NCBI GenBank assembly: GCA_016935565.1
Contig: JAFGQS010000041.1
Location: 1-64,000 of the forward strand
From: Deltaproteobacteria bacterium
GTDB taxonomy: Bacteria; Desulfobacterota; Syntrophia; Syntrophales; UBA6807
DNA length: 64,000 bases
Direction of reading: 5' to 3'
Shown: positions 1-9,463 of the stretch, piece by piece
Position numbering within the stretch: position 1 is the first letter of the stretch
How the letters are laid out: the number at the start of each line of letters is the position of its first letter
Made by a program: the position numbers and the translations under genes
The notes under the pieces: model-generated
Database searches by the model: none
The model's input: the letters and a program-made list of their open reading frames with translations, nothing else
What the model was told of the DNA's origin: nothing

Positions 1-1167
1 CATATATTAACGGGCTTCCCCTGGGAAAATCTTGCCTATTCTATGCATGGCATGATTTCTTTCATACAGATTATTGACATATCAGGTGTCTATGGATTGA
101 CGTTTATCATCGTTGTCGTCAACTGTGTTCTTTATGACTTGATGTCGATAAAGGTGGAAACAAGAAAAAGAGTCCTGTCGGAGGTTTTTATGGCAGCTGT
201 CGCTATCATATTGATTTTCACTTATGGTGTTTATCGGTTGGATCAGCTGGAGCATGTTATGGAGGGAAAGAAATCGGATAAAGTTACAATCGTTCAGGGC
301 AATATAGATCAGACGGTGAAATGGAATAATAAATATCAGAATGATACGCTGGAGATATATAGAAAGTCGTCACTCACGAGCGCAAAATCAGGAAATCGTT
401 TAATCGTATGGCCGGAGACAGCGGCCCCCTTTTTTTTTCAGAATATTGATGACAAGCACAGATTTATCATTAATATTGCTAAGGAAGCAAAGTCCTATCT
501 CTTGTTCGGAAGTCCCAGTTACCTGAACGAGAATGGTATAAATTATTTTTCGAATAGTGCGTATCTTATATCACCGGCTGGTGATATTGCAGGAAGATAT
601 GATAAAATGCACTTGGTACCATATGGCGAATATGTTCCCCTGCGCAGGGTATTTTTCTTTCTTGAAAAGTTAGTGGTTGGAGTCGGCGATTTTAGACCGG
701 GGAAAGAGCTTACTCCTCTCGTTTTGGGTGGCAAGAAAATAGGAGTTCTCATTTGTTATGAAGGAATTTTCCCCGAAATAAGCAGACAGTACCATAAAAT
801 GGGAGTTACCCTGCTCATTAATATTACCAATGATGCGTGGTTCGGAACCTCATCGGCTCCTTATCAGCATTTGACGATGACTGCATTCAGAGCCGTTGAA
901 AATCGTCTTTATATAATACGGGCGGCAAATACAGGCATCAGTGCTATTATAAAACCAACAGGAGAAATTATTTCACAAACCGGCCTGTTTGAGAGGACAA
1001 TTCTCGATGGAACCGTCACATACCTTAACCAGGGCACGTTTTATGCAAGGTATGGAGATATATTTATATACATGTGTTTCATTACCATAACAGTGATTGG
1101 TTTAATTTCATTTAAGAGGAGAAGAGTAAATGATCGAAGATATTTCAGAAGCAATACAGGATCTTGA
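1..1167 (+). CDS. lnt: apolipoprotein N-acyltransferase, 5'-truncated by window edge
   Basis: Inner-membrane enzyme that adds the third acyl chain to the N-terminal cysteine of lipoproteins, the last step of lipoprotein maturation. The ORF track starts at base 43, but frame 1 is open from base 1 and reads a typical Lnt segment (LTGFPWENLAYS), so the gene begins upstream of the window. The nitrilase-like domain is intact: Glu in VWPETA, Lys in YDKMHLVPYGEY and Cys in LICYEGIFPE form the expected Glu-Lys-Cys triad. A hydrophobic helix lies before the basic C-terminus (FKRRR). The 3' end overlaps the prfB start by 38 bases, suggesting translational coupling. Several lipoproteins in the window (the MltD-like protein, the M16 homologue) are plausible substrates. 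Confidence 0.95.
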   Translation, partial: HILTGFPWENLAYSMHGMISFIQIIDISGVYGLTFIIVVVNCVLYDLMSIKVETRKRVLSEVFMAAVAIILIFTYGVYRLDQLEHVMEGKKSDKVTIVQGNIDQTVKWNNKYQNDTLEIYRKSSLTSAKSGNRLIVWPETAAPFFFQNIDDKHRFIINIAKEAKSYLLFGSPSYLNENGINYFSNSAYLISPAGDIAGRYDKMHLVPYGEYVPLRRVFFFLEKLVVGVGDFRPGKELTPLVLGGKKIGVLICYEGIFPEISRQYHKMGVTLLINITNDAWFGTSSAPYQHLTMTAFRAVENRLYIIRAANTGISAIIKPTGEIISQTGLFERTILDGTVTYLNQGTFYARYGDIFIYMCFITITVIGLISFKRRRVNDRRYFRSNTGS

Positions 1168-2219
1168 GAGAAGAATTAATACATTGAGAGGTTATCTTTG
1201 ACATAGAGGGAAAGGAAAAGAGTATTAAAGACCTCGAAAAACAGGTCTTAAAAGATGATTTCTGGAATGATCAGGAAACAGCCAAAAAAATACTGAAAGA
1301 AAAAAGCGAAGCGGAAGTTGATGTTGATAATTGGAAAGCAAAGCATGATGCCATTCTCGATTTGAAAATCCTTTTTGGTATGGCCCAAGAAGAAGACGAT
1401 GAAAAGACCCTGCAAGAGATTGAATCGGACATCGTACATCTCGGAATGTCTGTAAGAGCCGATGAATTAAAATCGATGCTTCGGGAAAGAGAAGATGCAA
1501 ACAATGCTATTATAACCATTCATTCCGGAGCGGGCGGGACTGAAGCGCAAGACTGGACAGAGATGCTTTTACGTATGTACTTACGATGGAGTGAACGACG
1601 GGGATTCATTACGAAGATTATCGATTATCAGCCTGGGGATGAAGCAGGCGTTAAAAATGTCACCTTTACCCTGGAAGGGGAGTATGCCTACGGTTATGCG
1701 AAGGCTGAAGTTGGCATTCACCGCCTTGTGCGAATATCTCCCTTCGACACCGGCAGAAGAAGGCATACCTCGTTTGCATCGGTTTTCGTATATCCTGAGA
1801 TTGACGATGATATTACTATAGAGATTAATGAAAAAGATTTACGAATTGATACTTACAGATCAACCGGTGCCGGTGGTCAGCATGTTAATAAGACTGATTC
1901 GGCAGTGCGGATTACCCACATTCCCTCAGGAATTGTTGTTCAATGTCAGAATGAACGGTCCCAGCACAAGAATAAAGCTGTTGCGATGAAAGTGTTAAAA
2001 TCGAGACTCTACGAAATGAAACTTCAGGAGCACAATGAAAAATTTAAGGAGATGAACAAATCAAAAAGGACTATCGCCTTTGGAAGCCAGATCCGTTCAT
2101 ATGTTCTCCATCCCTATAGAATGGTAAAAGATCACAGAACAAATATCGAGATAGGTAATGTCAACAAGGTCTTGGACGGCGATATTGATGATTTCATCGA
2201 ATCCTATTTGTTGAGTTAG
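1130..2219 (+). CDS. prfB: peptide chain release factor 2, programmed +1 frameshift
   Basis: RF2 releases polypeptides at UGA and UAA. Translation starts at ATG 1130 inside the end of lnt, runs 23 codons to an in-frame TGA at 1199-1201, and must shift +1 there to continue as GAC at 1200. The site is the canonical RF2 one: a purine-rich SD-like stretch (GAGAGG), then TATCTTTGAC. The joined protein is about 362 residues, normal for RF2. It contains the SPF anticodon-like motif (VRISPFDTGRRRH) and the GGQ loop (TGAGGQHVNKTDSA). The ORF track shows only the part from 1362. Autoregulation follows from the known mechanism: low RF2 gives slow termination at UGA and more frameshifting. Confidence 0.96.
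1187..1202 (+). promoter_or_regulatory. RF2 +1 programmed frameshift site
   Basis: The sequence AGAGGTTATCTTTGAC contains the slippery CTT codon, the in-frame UGA with the poor-termination context C, and an upstream SD-like AGAGG, the three elements known to drive the RF2 frameshift. Protein homology resumes exactly in the +1 frame (DIEGKEKSIKDLE). Confidence 0.93.
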
Positions 2220-2321
2220 ATGAATATCCATTGCAATTTGTAGCAAAACAGTTTAATTGTTGTTTCCGAATACTGTGATGCCATTCTTTTTTGATGTTAA
2301 CGTTAACTGAAGGGTGAGCCG

Positions 2322-4190
2322 ATGTCTAAGTTGCGATTCTTGTTAGTATTCATATCATTGATTGTTTTTTTTCTTATGTCCTGTTCTTCCCTGCCTCGTA
2401 TAATCCGTGACGAACCGCTCCGTGATTACCAACAGAAGGGAGCCATAAACAACACCTCCGAGAGCCCCACAGTTTCCAAATCGACTGATGAACTTGAAAA
2501 CAATAATGGAAATGAAAACCAGTCACAGGAACTATCTCAGGATACACAGGAGTGCGAAAAGGGAAGCGGTGAAAATGCAAATGTGTCATCTGATTTAGCG
2601 GGCAATGATAAAGTCTCAAACGGTGAAAACCAGCGTAAGGTTCAAGAGCAGGAAAATATGGATGAAGCCCTTGAACTCCTCGGTCAATCACAGATTCTCT
2701 GGGAAAAAGGCGATCTTGACAATGCTTTGAGTCTGCTTGATCAGGCGTATTCACTCATATTAGATGTTAATGGTGAACCGGACATTGCTTGGCAAAAAGA
2801 TGACTTGCGTTTTATGATTGCAAAACGGATACTCGAAATTTACACATCGAGAAGCAATGTTGCTACCGGCTATCAAAGCGCAATTCCCTTTGTTATGAAT
2901 GATGATGTAAAGAAGGAAATCGGGCGCTTCCAGCGAGGAGATCGAAGATTTTTCATCGAGTCCTGTAAGCGTTCAGCAGTATATCGACCCATCATAGTGG
3001 CACAGTTGGAAAAAGCAGGATTGCCGAAGGAGCTGTCCTGGTTGCCGCTGGTTGAAAGCGGATTTAAAATTAAGGCATTATCAAGGGCTCGTGCTCTCGG
3101 CCTGTGGCAGATAATTCCGTCGACAGGATATAAATTTGGGCTGAAACGTGATCACTGGATTGATGAACGGATGGATGTCGAGAAATCGACACAGTCAGCA
3201 ATTGCATATCTGAAAGCTCTTCACGGGATATTCGGAGATTGGCTCACTGTCCTCGCCGCTTATAACTGTGGCGAGGGAAGAGTATTGCGAGTTATATCGA
3301 GACAACATATGAACTATCTTGATAATTTCTGGGACTTATACCGTCAATTGCCTATTGAAACAGCACGATATGTTCCACGCTTTCTTGCTGCATTACACAT
3401 CCTGAAAGATCCTGAAAAATATGGTATAAAACTTGATGAAAATAAAGATAAACCGATAGATCATGTAATGGTCAAAACAACCAAATGCATGCGTCTGCAA
3501 GATATCGCTCGTCATCTTAACGTTTCAGAAGATTCACTCATCGGACTCAACACTGAACTCAGATTCACGGTGACCCCCAATAGAGAATATGACCTCAAGA
3601 TTCCCTGTGACAAGGCAGAACAATTTGCCCTTGTGGTAGATCAAATACCCAAATCGAAAATTCCTGGAAGTGCTCGATACGTAAGACACAAGGTTCAACA
3701 AGGAGAAGCACTGTCAACAATTGCAAGGAAATATCGGAGCTCAGTCCGGTCGATTGCCAGGGCTAATCATTTAACATCAAAGCATAGAATCAGAGCGGGA
3801 AAATGGCTGAAGATTCCCCTTCGAGGTTACAGTTATGTTGATGAGAGCATAAGCGAACCTCCGCACACAATCGCAAAAGATAGTACGGGGAATATTATGA
3901 ATTATAGAGTGAAACAAGGCGATTCTCTGTGGCTTCTGGCGAGACGTTTTGATACGAGGATCTCCGAAATTAAAAGATTGAATGGCTTGCGAACCAACGG
4001 ACTCGGGGTCGGCCAGATTATCAGAGTGAGGTCCGGTTCTCCCATGAGCTCGTATGTTGTAAAAAAAGGTGACTGCATCGCCTCAATAGCGGGAAAAAAC
4101 AAAATAAGTATTCAAAAACTGCTTCAGATCAACGGCTTGAGTCTAGAGGATAATATTTATCCCGGGCAGGTCATCATTGTAAGGAGATAG
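2322..4190 (+). CDS. membrane-bound lytic transglycosylase D-type, three LysM repeats
   Basis: Peptidoglycan lytic transglycosylase of the MltD type. The N-terminus is a lipoprotein signal ending in a lipobox-like LMSC, followed by a low-complexity Glu/Asn/Ser-rich linker (about residues 40-110). The SLT domain lies mid-protein, with the catalytic Glu in VESGF and the downstream motifs ALGLWQIIPSTG and AAYNCGEGRV. Three C-terminal LysM repeats (about residues 450-495, 525-570 and 578-622; KVQQGEALSTIA, RVKQGDSLWLLA, VVKKGDCIASIA) anchor it to glycan. It starts 102 bases after prfB, and the ATG follows a weak SD (GAAGGGTGAG). Length (622 residues) is normal for three-LysM versions. The upstream gap contains a perfect GTTAACGTTAAC palindrome. 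Confidence 0.93.
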   Translation: MSKLRFLLVFISLIVFFLMSCSSLPRIIRDEPLRDYQQKGAINNTSESPTVSKSTDELENNNGNENQSQELSQDTQECEKGSGENANVSSDLAGNDKVSNGENQRKVQEQENMDEALELLGQSQILWEKGDLDNALSLLDQAYSLILDVNGEPDIAWQKDDLRFMIAKRILEIYTSRSNVATGYQSAIPFVMNDDVKKEIGRFQRGDRRFFIESCKRSAVYRPIIVAQLEKAGLPKELSWLPLVESGFKIKALSRARALGLWQIIPSTGYKFGLKRDHWIDERMDVEKSTQSAIAYLKALHGIFGDWLTVLAAYNCGEGRVLRVISRQHMNYLDNFWDLYRQLPIETARYVPRFLAALHILKDPEKYGIKLDENKDKPIDHVMVKTTKCMRLQDIARHLNVSEDSLIGLNTELRFTVTPNREYDLKIPCDKAEQFALVVDQIPKSKIPGSARYVRHKVQQGEALSTIARKYRSSVRSIARANHLTSKHRIRAGKWLKIPLRGYSYVDESISEPPHTIAKDSTGNIMNYRVKQGDSLWLLARRFDTRISEIKRLNGLRTNGLGVGQIIRVRSGSPMSSYVVKKGDCIASIAGKNKISIQKLLQINGLSLEDNIYPGQVIIVRR

Positions 4191-4306
4191 ATCTTCATCC
4201 CTATAAAGGGAGCCTCATCATAGAATTGGACAGCAGAGATTTTTTATATGAGATAGTTGCGTCAGTGTCCAAGCATAGTTTTAACACTATCGCAAAAAGA
4301 GATCGT

Positions 4307-4756
4307 TTATTCAATGATATAGTTATTCAGGTGAAAGAAGATTTCCCTTTCTTTTTGTTTCATTCGTTCAGATTCCGTTTCAGAATCTTCGTGATTATAT
4401 CCCAAAAGATGAAGGAGACCGTGGATTATAAAATAATCCAACTCGTCGTTGAACGGGATGCCTTCTTGCTCGGCATGTTGCCATGTTGTTTCTACAGAAA
4501 TAACGATATCTCCCAAGATGTGGGGGTTAATATCCCCATATTCACCCTCTCTCATAGGAAATGCGATAACGTTTGTAGGGTAGTTCCTATGTAAATAGTT
4601 ATAATTAATACCTGTAATGCCTTCGTCATCAACAAAAAGCAGGCTGATTTCACTATCTTCAATATGGAGATATTTGAGAATGTTATTAACTGCTTGACGA
4701 ACTTTTGGAATATCGATGTCTATTTTTTTCTGACGGCTTTCGATTAGAATTGCCAT
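4307..4756 (-). CDS. ybeY: endoribonuclease YbeY, 16S rRNA maturation
   Basis: Zinc-dependent endoribonuclease that matures the 3' end of 16S rRNA and takes part in ribosome quality control. The signature HGLLHLLGYNHE (the family's HGxLHLxGYDH zinc site) is complete near the C-terminus, and length (149-155 residues) fits. The ORF track starts at 4774; the internal Met at 4756 (MAILIESR) matches family N-termini better, but either is possible. It overlaps the 3' end of the 7TM-HD gene, so the two are probably translationally coupled. The order phoH - 7TM-HD gene - ybeY is a known conserved arrangement. It is convergent with the MltD-like gene. Confidence 0.95.
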   Translation of the reverse strand: MAILIESRQKKIDIDIPKVRQAVNNILKYLHIEDSEISLLFVDDEGITGINYNYLHRNYPTNVIAFPMREGEYGDINPHILGDIVISVETTWQHAEQEGIPFNDELDYFIIHGLLHLLGYNHEDSETESERMKQKEREIFFHLNNYIIE

Positions 4757-7064
4757 TCCTGTCTTTTCCCTCATTATTTTCTTTGGCAGTTGATACGGGA
4801 TAATCTATTCTTTGATGAAATATTCCATTGAGAGTTCTTGTAAAGCTGTCGGCGACCTTGCTAAGGTCATGAAATGTCAAGTCAGATTCATTCAGTTCTC
4901 CTTCCATGAGAATCTGATTCATTCTGTCTTCCACCAGGTTTTTTATACGGGAAGGTGTGGGGTTTGTCAGCGCCCGTGACGATGCCTCAATAACATCGCC
5001 AAGTAACACAAGACCAGCTTCTCTTGTGAGAGGTTTCGGACCGGGGTATCTGAATTCTCCTTCCGGTATGGAACGAACAGATGGGTCTTTGTCTCGTTGA
5101 GCTTTTTCGTAAAAGTAGCCGACAAGACGAGTTCCATGGTGTTGCCTGATAATATCAGTAATTGCCCGACCGAGTTTGTACTCTTTAGCAAGTTCGCATC
5201 CTTCTTTCACATGAGAAATAATAACAAGACTGCTCATTTTCGGTGAAAGTTTGTCAAGCTTGTTTTCATATCCAATTTGATTCTCAATAAAATACAGTGA
5301 TTTCTTTATCTTGCCGATATCATGATAATAGGAACTGACTTTTGCCAAGAGGGAATTCGCATTAATAGCCTCGGCAGCAGCTTCGACCATGGAGGCGACA
5401 ACAATGCTATGGTGATATGTTCCCGGAGCCACCATTATCATATTCTGAAAGATCGGCTGATTTAAATTTGCTAATTCCAAAAGCTTTATATCGGTTGTAT
5501 ATCCTAATAAAGATTCAAAGAGAGGGATAATACTCTGTACAACCGCAGCAGACAAGATACCTCCGACAAATCCCATGACAAGATTAAAGAGTGTGTCTGT
5601 CGTTATGAGCTTACCAGCGAGGAGCAAGAGGCAGATTATAACGGCCATATTGACAAGGCCGACGAACAATCCGGTTTTGAAAAAAGCCGAACGCTTTTTA
5701 CATTCAGTTATTTTGAAGGCGGCCACCATACTTCCGAGCATAGAATAAAAGAACATCGAAGCTTTTGCTTCAAAGAGGAAGCTGATAAGGAAAGCTGAGA
5801 AAACGGCAAAGATCAAGCCAACATCCCTGTTAAGAAGTGTTACAATGAGCATCGTAGCTGCAGCAAACGGTATAGCATAAAAACAGGCATCGACGGGTAT
5901 AAGGGGAAATGCATTGTTGATTGATTCGCACAAAAAGATACCTATCCGTGCGAGCAGTACCTGGAGAATGGCCGCAATACTCAGCAAGATGACATCTGTT
6001 GTTATATTTTTCGCACTAGATGTTAACCACGCTTCGAATATCAGATAGAGAATAATGGAAAACAGCATGATGGAGAGAAACATGCCCAGGAATATAGAAA
6101 TATTGAGGAATTTAATACCCTCCTCCCCCTTGTACAGAGCCGCAAGCTTGTCTGAATGTATGGGAGATATTTTTTCACCCTCTCGAACGATCATCTCATT
6201 TTTCTGGACCTTGTAGAAAACCGGTTTTACATCATCCATTAAAAGTTGTTTTCTTTTTTCCGTTGCGTTCTTGGCAAATGTCAGATTTGGTCGAATGAGT
6301 CTTTTTGACACGGATATAGCAACGTTTTGCAAGTTGCTCTGTTCCTTAGAGAAGACAATAGATGAATTTTTAATGATAAGTTTCTTTGCCTCTTCCATAC
6401 TCAGGAGTGATGAAAAATTGTTTATCGTTCTTTCATTCTGTGTCCATATATTCCTGATAATAATGCCGTTATCTTTATTAAGGTGTAATAAATCTCCATT
6501 GCTTATGGGGCCTTTATTGTAGACGGAGTAAATAAGTTTTACGATGTTATTGCATATATCAAAGGAGAACTTGTGTCTGTTAAGTACTGCAAATTCTTCT
6601 TTTGTAAGGGTCAACCCCAGAGTTGAATTGAAATCGTCTTGTGCCTTTTTAAGAACATCCTGTCCGCTTTTTGGTGGTGAGGATTCTCCGCCGATCGTTT
6701 TATATGCTTCCTCCATCCTCAGAAAGGCCCGGGCTAAAGAAGCGCCGATGAAAGAAGGCATATTCTTGTCATAATCGCAGATTGGCAGGCCTTTTTGGGC
6801 AGCCTCTAACCTTTTTTGTTCTGTCGAAGCCTTGTCCTCTACGAGGAAATCGCGATCGGCCTTAATATCCTTCGTTGCAATTGTTCCGACTTTATAGACG
6901 GGAGATATCAGATGTATCTGGGGGGACAATAAAAGGGTGAGAATCATGCTCATGATAATGAGGATAGTCCACCTTTGAAATAAGGGATCCCTGGTGAACT
7001 CAGGAACAACGTTGACTTGTACCGATCCGTCTTTGGAACTCAGTTGTTTTTTGTTATAAGACAT
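4686..7064 (-). CDS. 7TM-HD family membrane phosphohydrolase (PgpH-like)
   Basis: Polytopic membrane protein with an extracytoplasmic N-terminal region after one membrane segment, a cluster of seven hydrophobic segments (about residues 320-520) and a cytoplasmic HD domain (HHSIVVASMVEAA, then YHDIGKIKK, and ISHVKEG). In Firmicutes the homologue PgpH hydrolyses cyclic di-AMP. That activity is inferred by family here and not shown by sequence, since many Gram-negatives with this gene lack a known c-di-AMP cyclase. Length (792 residues) is full. The C-terminal tail is low-complexity (SKSSSSS) and overlaps ybeY. It lies 18 bases downstream of phoH in the same operon. Confidence 0.88.
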   Translation of the reverse strand: MSYNKKQLSSKDGSVQVNVVPEFTRDPLFQRWTILIIMSMILTLLLSPQIHLISPVYKVGTIATKDIKADRDFLVEDKASTEQKRLEAAQKGLPICDYDKNMPSFIGASLARAFLRMEEAYKTIGGESSPPKSGQDVLKKAQDDFNSTLGLTLTKEEFAVLNRHKFSFDICNNIVKLIYSVYNKGPISNGDLLHLNKDNGIIIRNIWTQNERTINNFSSLLSMEEAKKLIIKNSSIVFSKEQSNLQNVAISVSKRLIRPNLTFAKNATEKRKQLLMDDVKPVFYKVQKNEMIVREGEKISPIHSDKLAALYKGEEGIKFLNISIFLGMFLSIMLFSIILYLIFEAWLTSSAKNITTDVILLSIAAILQVLLARIGIFLCESINNAFPLIPVDACFYAIPFAAATMLIVTLLNRDVGLIFAVFSAFLISFLFEAKASMFFYSMLGSMVAAFKITECKKRSAFFKTGLFVGLVNMAVIICLLLLAGKLITTDTLFNLVMGFVGGILSAAVVQSIIPLFESLLGYTTDIKLLELANLNQPIFQNMIMVAPGTYHHSIVVASMVEAAAEAINANSLLAKVSSYYHDIGKIKKSLYFIENQIGYENKLDKLSPKMSSLVIISHVKEGCELAKEYKLGRAITDIIRQHHGTRLVGYFYEKAQRDKDPSVRSIPEGEFRYPGPKPLTREAGLVLLGDVIEASSRALTNPTPSRIKNLVEDRMNQILMEGELNESDLTFHDLSKVADSFTRTLNGIFHQRIDYPVSTAKENNEGKDRNGNSNRKPSEKNRHRYSKSSSSS

Positions 7065-7082
7065 ATGTATTACGATAAATGG

Positions 7083-8072
7083 TTATTCCATTTCACCATT
7101 TTTTCTGTCGAGATGGTTATACGCACGTATAATATCCTGAACGAGAGGATGCCGTACGACATCGATTTCCGAAAAATAAACAAACCGGATTCCCTTCGTT
7201 TTATCAAGGATCCCCGCCGCTTCGATCAACCCGGATGTTTTATCAGGAGGGAGATCCGTCTGCGTTATATCTCCCGTTATAACCGCTTTAGAACCAAAGC
7301 CCAATCTGGTTAGAAACATTTTCATCTGTTCTGATGTGGTATTTTGTGCCTCGTCGAGAATTACAAATGAATCATTGAGCGTTCTGCCTCTCATAAAAGC
7401 CAACGGGGCCACCTCAATGACTCCTTTTTCTATCAAAGCAGATGCCCTGTCGAAATTCATCATGTCATACAAGGCATCATAAAGAGGCCTCAGGTAGGGA
7501 TTAACTTTTTCCGCAAGATCACCGGGAAGAAAACCGAGCCTCTCACCGGCTTCGAGGGCCGGTCTTGTCAGAACAATCCGATTTACTTTCTTTTCAATGA
7601 AAGTTGCTATGGCAACGGCCATTGCAAGGTACGTCTTTCCCGTTCCGGCGGGACCAATGCCAAAAACCATATCATATTTCCGTATTGAATCAATATACAA
7701 TTTCTGAGCTATGCTCTTTGGCGTAATAACTCTTTTTTTTGAAGATATAAAGACCGTATCAAGAAACACTTTTTCAATATCGACTGAGCCATTCCGGGAG
7801 ATCATCCTGTTGGCAAAGTCAATATCTGCGGGATAAACAGGATAACCCTTTTTAATAATTGTATATATTTGCGCAAGCAGATTCTCAACGATACCTGAAC
7901 AAATTTCATCTCCCTTTACAATGATCCTGTTACCCCTCGCCGCTATCTTTACGTTTTGTAATTTTTCTAGGAGCTTAATGTTTTCATCATGTTCTCCGAG
8001 GAGCACTTTGAGGGCATGATTATCCGGAAAATGAAGTTCTTTGATAGAAATATCTTCTGAATGGACCTTCAA
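7083..8072 (-). CDS. phoH: PhoH family ATPase (YbeZ type)
   Basis: Cytoplasmic P-loop ATPase of the PhoH/YbeZ family, linked genetically and physically to YbeY and rRNA processing. It has an N-terminal KH-like region (about residues 20-100), Walker A GPAGTGKTYLA, and Walker B followed by a helicase-like motif FVILDEAQNTT; a GDITQTDLP motif follows. Length (329 residues) is typical. It is the first gene of the phoH - 7TM-HD - ybeY operon. The 99 bases between it and the M20 gene show no clear terminator. Confidence 0.93.
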   Translation of the reverse strand: MKVHSEDISIKELHFPDNHALKVLLGEHDENIKLLEKLQNVKIAARGNRIIVKGDEICSGIVENLLAQIYTIIKKGYPVYPADIDFANRMISRNGSVDIEKVFLDTVFISSKKRVITPKSIAQKLYIDSIRKYDMVFGIGPAGTGKTYLAMAVAIATFIEKKVNRIVLTRPALEAGERLGFLPGDLAEKVNPYLRPLYDALYDMMNFDRASALIEKGVIEVAPLAFMRGRTLNDSFVILDEAQNTTSEQMKMFLTRLGFGSKAVITGDITQTDLPPDKTSGLIEAAGILDKTKGIRFVYFSEIDVVRHPLVQDIIRAYNHLDRKNGEME

Positions 8073-8171
8073 GTATTGTATAACCTTCGATAAATAATCC
8101 TTCGATAATGTTAGGATCGAATGCTATCACTTAATATTCATGAATGCAATAGCTTTTAAAATATATCGCAT

Positions 8172-9416
8172 TCATGATTTCTGTAACAATAGATGAGCAT
8201 ATACTTTTGCATTTCCAATCATATTTTCGATCAAACAATATTCATTCGGTTGGTGAGCCATCTGGTCGAGTTTTGACCACACGGCTGCTTGATAGCCATG
8301 CTGTCGAAATACAGCAGCAATTGTACCGCCTCCGATTCCAACGGGAACTGCATTTATTTCGTAAACAGTATTTATGGCATGACGAAGGGCGGAAACAACG
8401 TGTGCATCATGAGGTGTCGGGGGAGGGGCCTGTACGTGCTGAACCGGTGTAATTTTGATCGATACACCAAACTGTTGTTCCACTTCGTTGGCCATGTTTC
8501 GCATCGTCGATTCAATCTGAGACAGGTTATAAATGGGAAGAACTCTGCAGTCCATATAAAAGACATCTTCACCGGGAATTGTATTGATGTTGGGTATATT
8601 AGCATCCTTTTTAGTCGGTTCAAACGTGCTTTCCGGTGGTTGATAAATGGGATCGGATATATCAAACATGTGTGACAGTTCTTTTAATTTCACGATGAGG
8701 TGAGATGCAGCCATGAAAGCATTTCTGCCGAGGGATGGTTTACTGGCATGACATTGTTTCCCTGTTGTTTTGAAGTGTAACCAGAGGATGCTTTTTTCAG
8801 CAATTTCAATTGCTGATCCTTCAGTATCGCCGAAATCGGGAACAACGACAATGTCCCGTGTCTTAAATAAATCAGGATGATTTTCAAGTACGTACGTGAG
8901 CCCATGTTTGCTGCCGGTTTCTTCGTCGGCCACAAAAACCAGACCGGTAGAAGTTTCAGGCATTATTCCTTCATCGTGAAATGCTTTTGCCGCGAAGATA
9001 GACGCGACAAGGTCCTGCTGGTTATCTTCCGTACCCCGTCCGTATATTTTCCCCTCTTTGACATATCCCTTATATGGGTCATCATCCCACAAATTCAATT
9101 CTCCCGGAGGTACAATATCCATGTGGGTCATGATCCAGACAGTTTTGTCGCGGTTTTTCCCTGGTATGGTGGCCACGATATTGGGACGGATACCAGACGT
9201 AACCCTTTCATCAGGGGCACAGTATTCCTTGATATTATTAAAGCCAAACTCACGCAGGACCGTGGTGAGGAATTGTGCCTTTGCATGTTCACCATCTCCG
9301 CCATTATCAGGAGCCAGGGCTGGAATCGCCGTCAGGTTAATCTGAAGTCCAATCATCTCATCTCTGTAAGAATCGATTCTCTTCGTTATTCTCTCAAAAA
9401 TACCGGTATCTACCAT
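8172..9416 (-). CDS. M20 family metallo-hydrolase (ArgE/DapE-like)
   Basis: Zinc-dependent amidohydrolase/peptidase of the M20 superfamily. Expected ligand motifs are present: MTHMDIVPPGE (His and Asp), GRGTEDNQQ (bridging Asp), ADEETGS (catalytic Glu pair), a downstream VVPDFGDTEG and a C-terminal His in QMAHQPNEY. Length (414 residues) fits a two-domain enzyme with a lid domain in the middle. The substrate cannot be read from sequence; acylated amino acids or small peptides are family possibilities. It is followed upstream by M16-type peptidases on the same strand, so the region looks like a peptide-processing cluster. Confidence 0.88.
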   Translation of the reverse strand: MVDTGIFERITKRIDSYRDEMIGLQINLTAIPALAPDNGGDGEHAKAQFLTTVLREFGFNNIKEYCAPDERVTSGIRPNIVATIPGKNRDKTVWIMTHMDIVPPGELNLWDDDPYKGYVKEGKIYGRGTEDNQQDLVASIFAAKAFHDEGIMPETSTGLVFVADEETGSKHGLTYVLENHPDLFKTRDIVVVPDFGDTEGSAIEIAEKSILWLHFKTTGKQCHASKPSLGRNAFMAASHLIVKLKELSHMFDISDPIYQPPESTFEPTKKDANIPNINTIPGEDVFYMDCRVLPIYNLSQIESTMRNMANEVEQQFGVSIKITPVQHVQAPPPTPHDAHVVSALRHAINTVYEINAVPVGIGGGTIAAVFRQHGYQAAVWSKLDQMAHQPNEYCLIENMIGNAKVYAHLLLQKS

Positions 9417-9463
9417 GTCTTACCTTTGATTAATTGCAATATTGCGGGTTTTTCTATCACTGA

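Noticed and set aside
2297-2308. GTTAACGTTAAC palindrome before the transglycosylase gene, with similar TTAACGT motifs near 30743 and 37760
   Set aside because: Short, one copy lies inside a coding region and the others differ; not enough for a shared operator.
4226-4594. 122-residue plus-strand ORF
   Set aside because: It is the antisense of ybeY, whose zinc motif is unambiguous.
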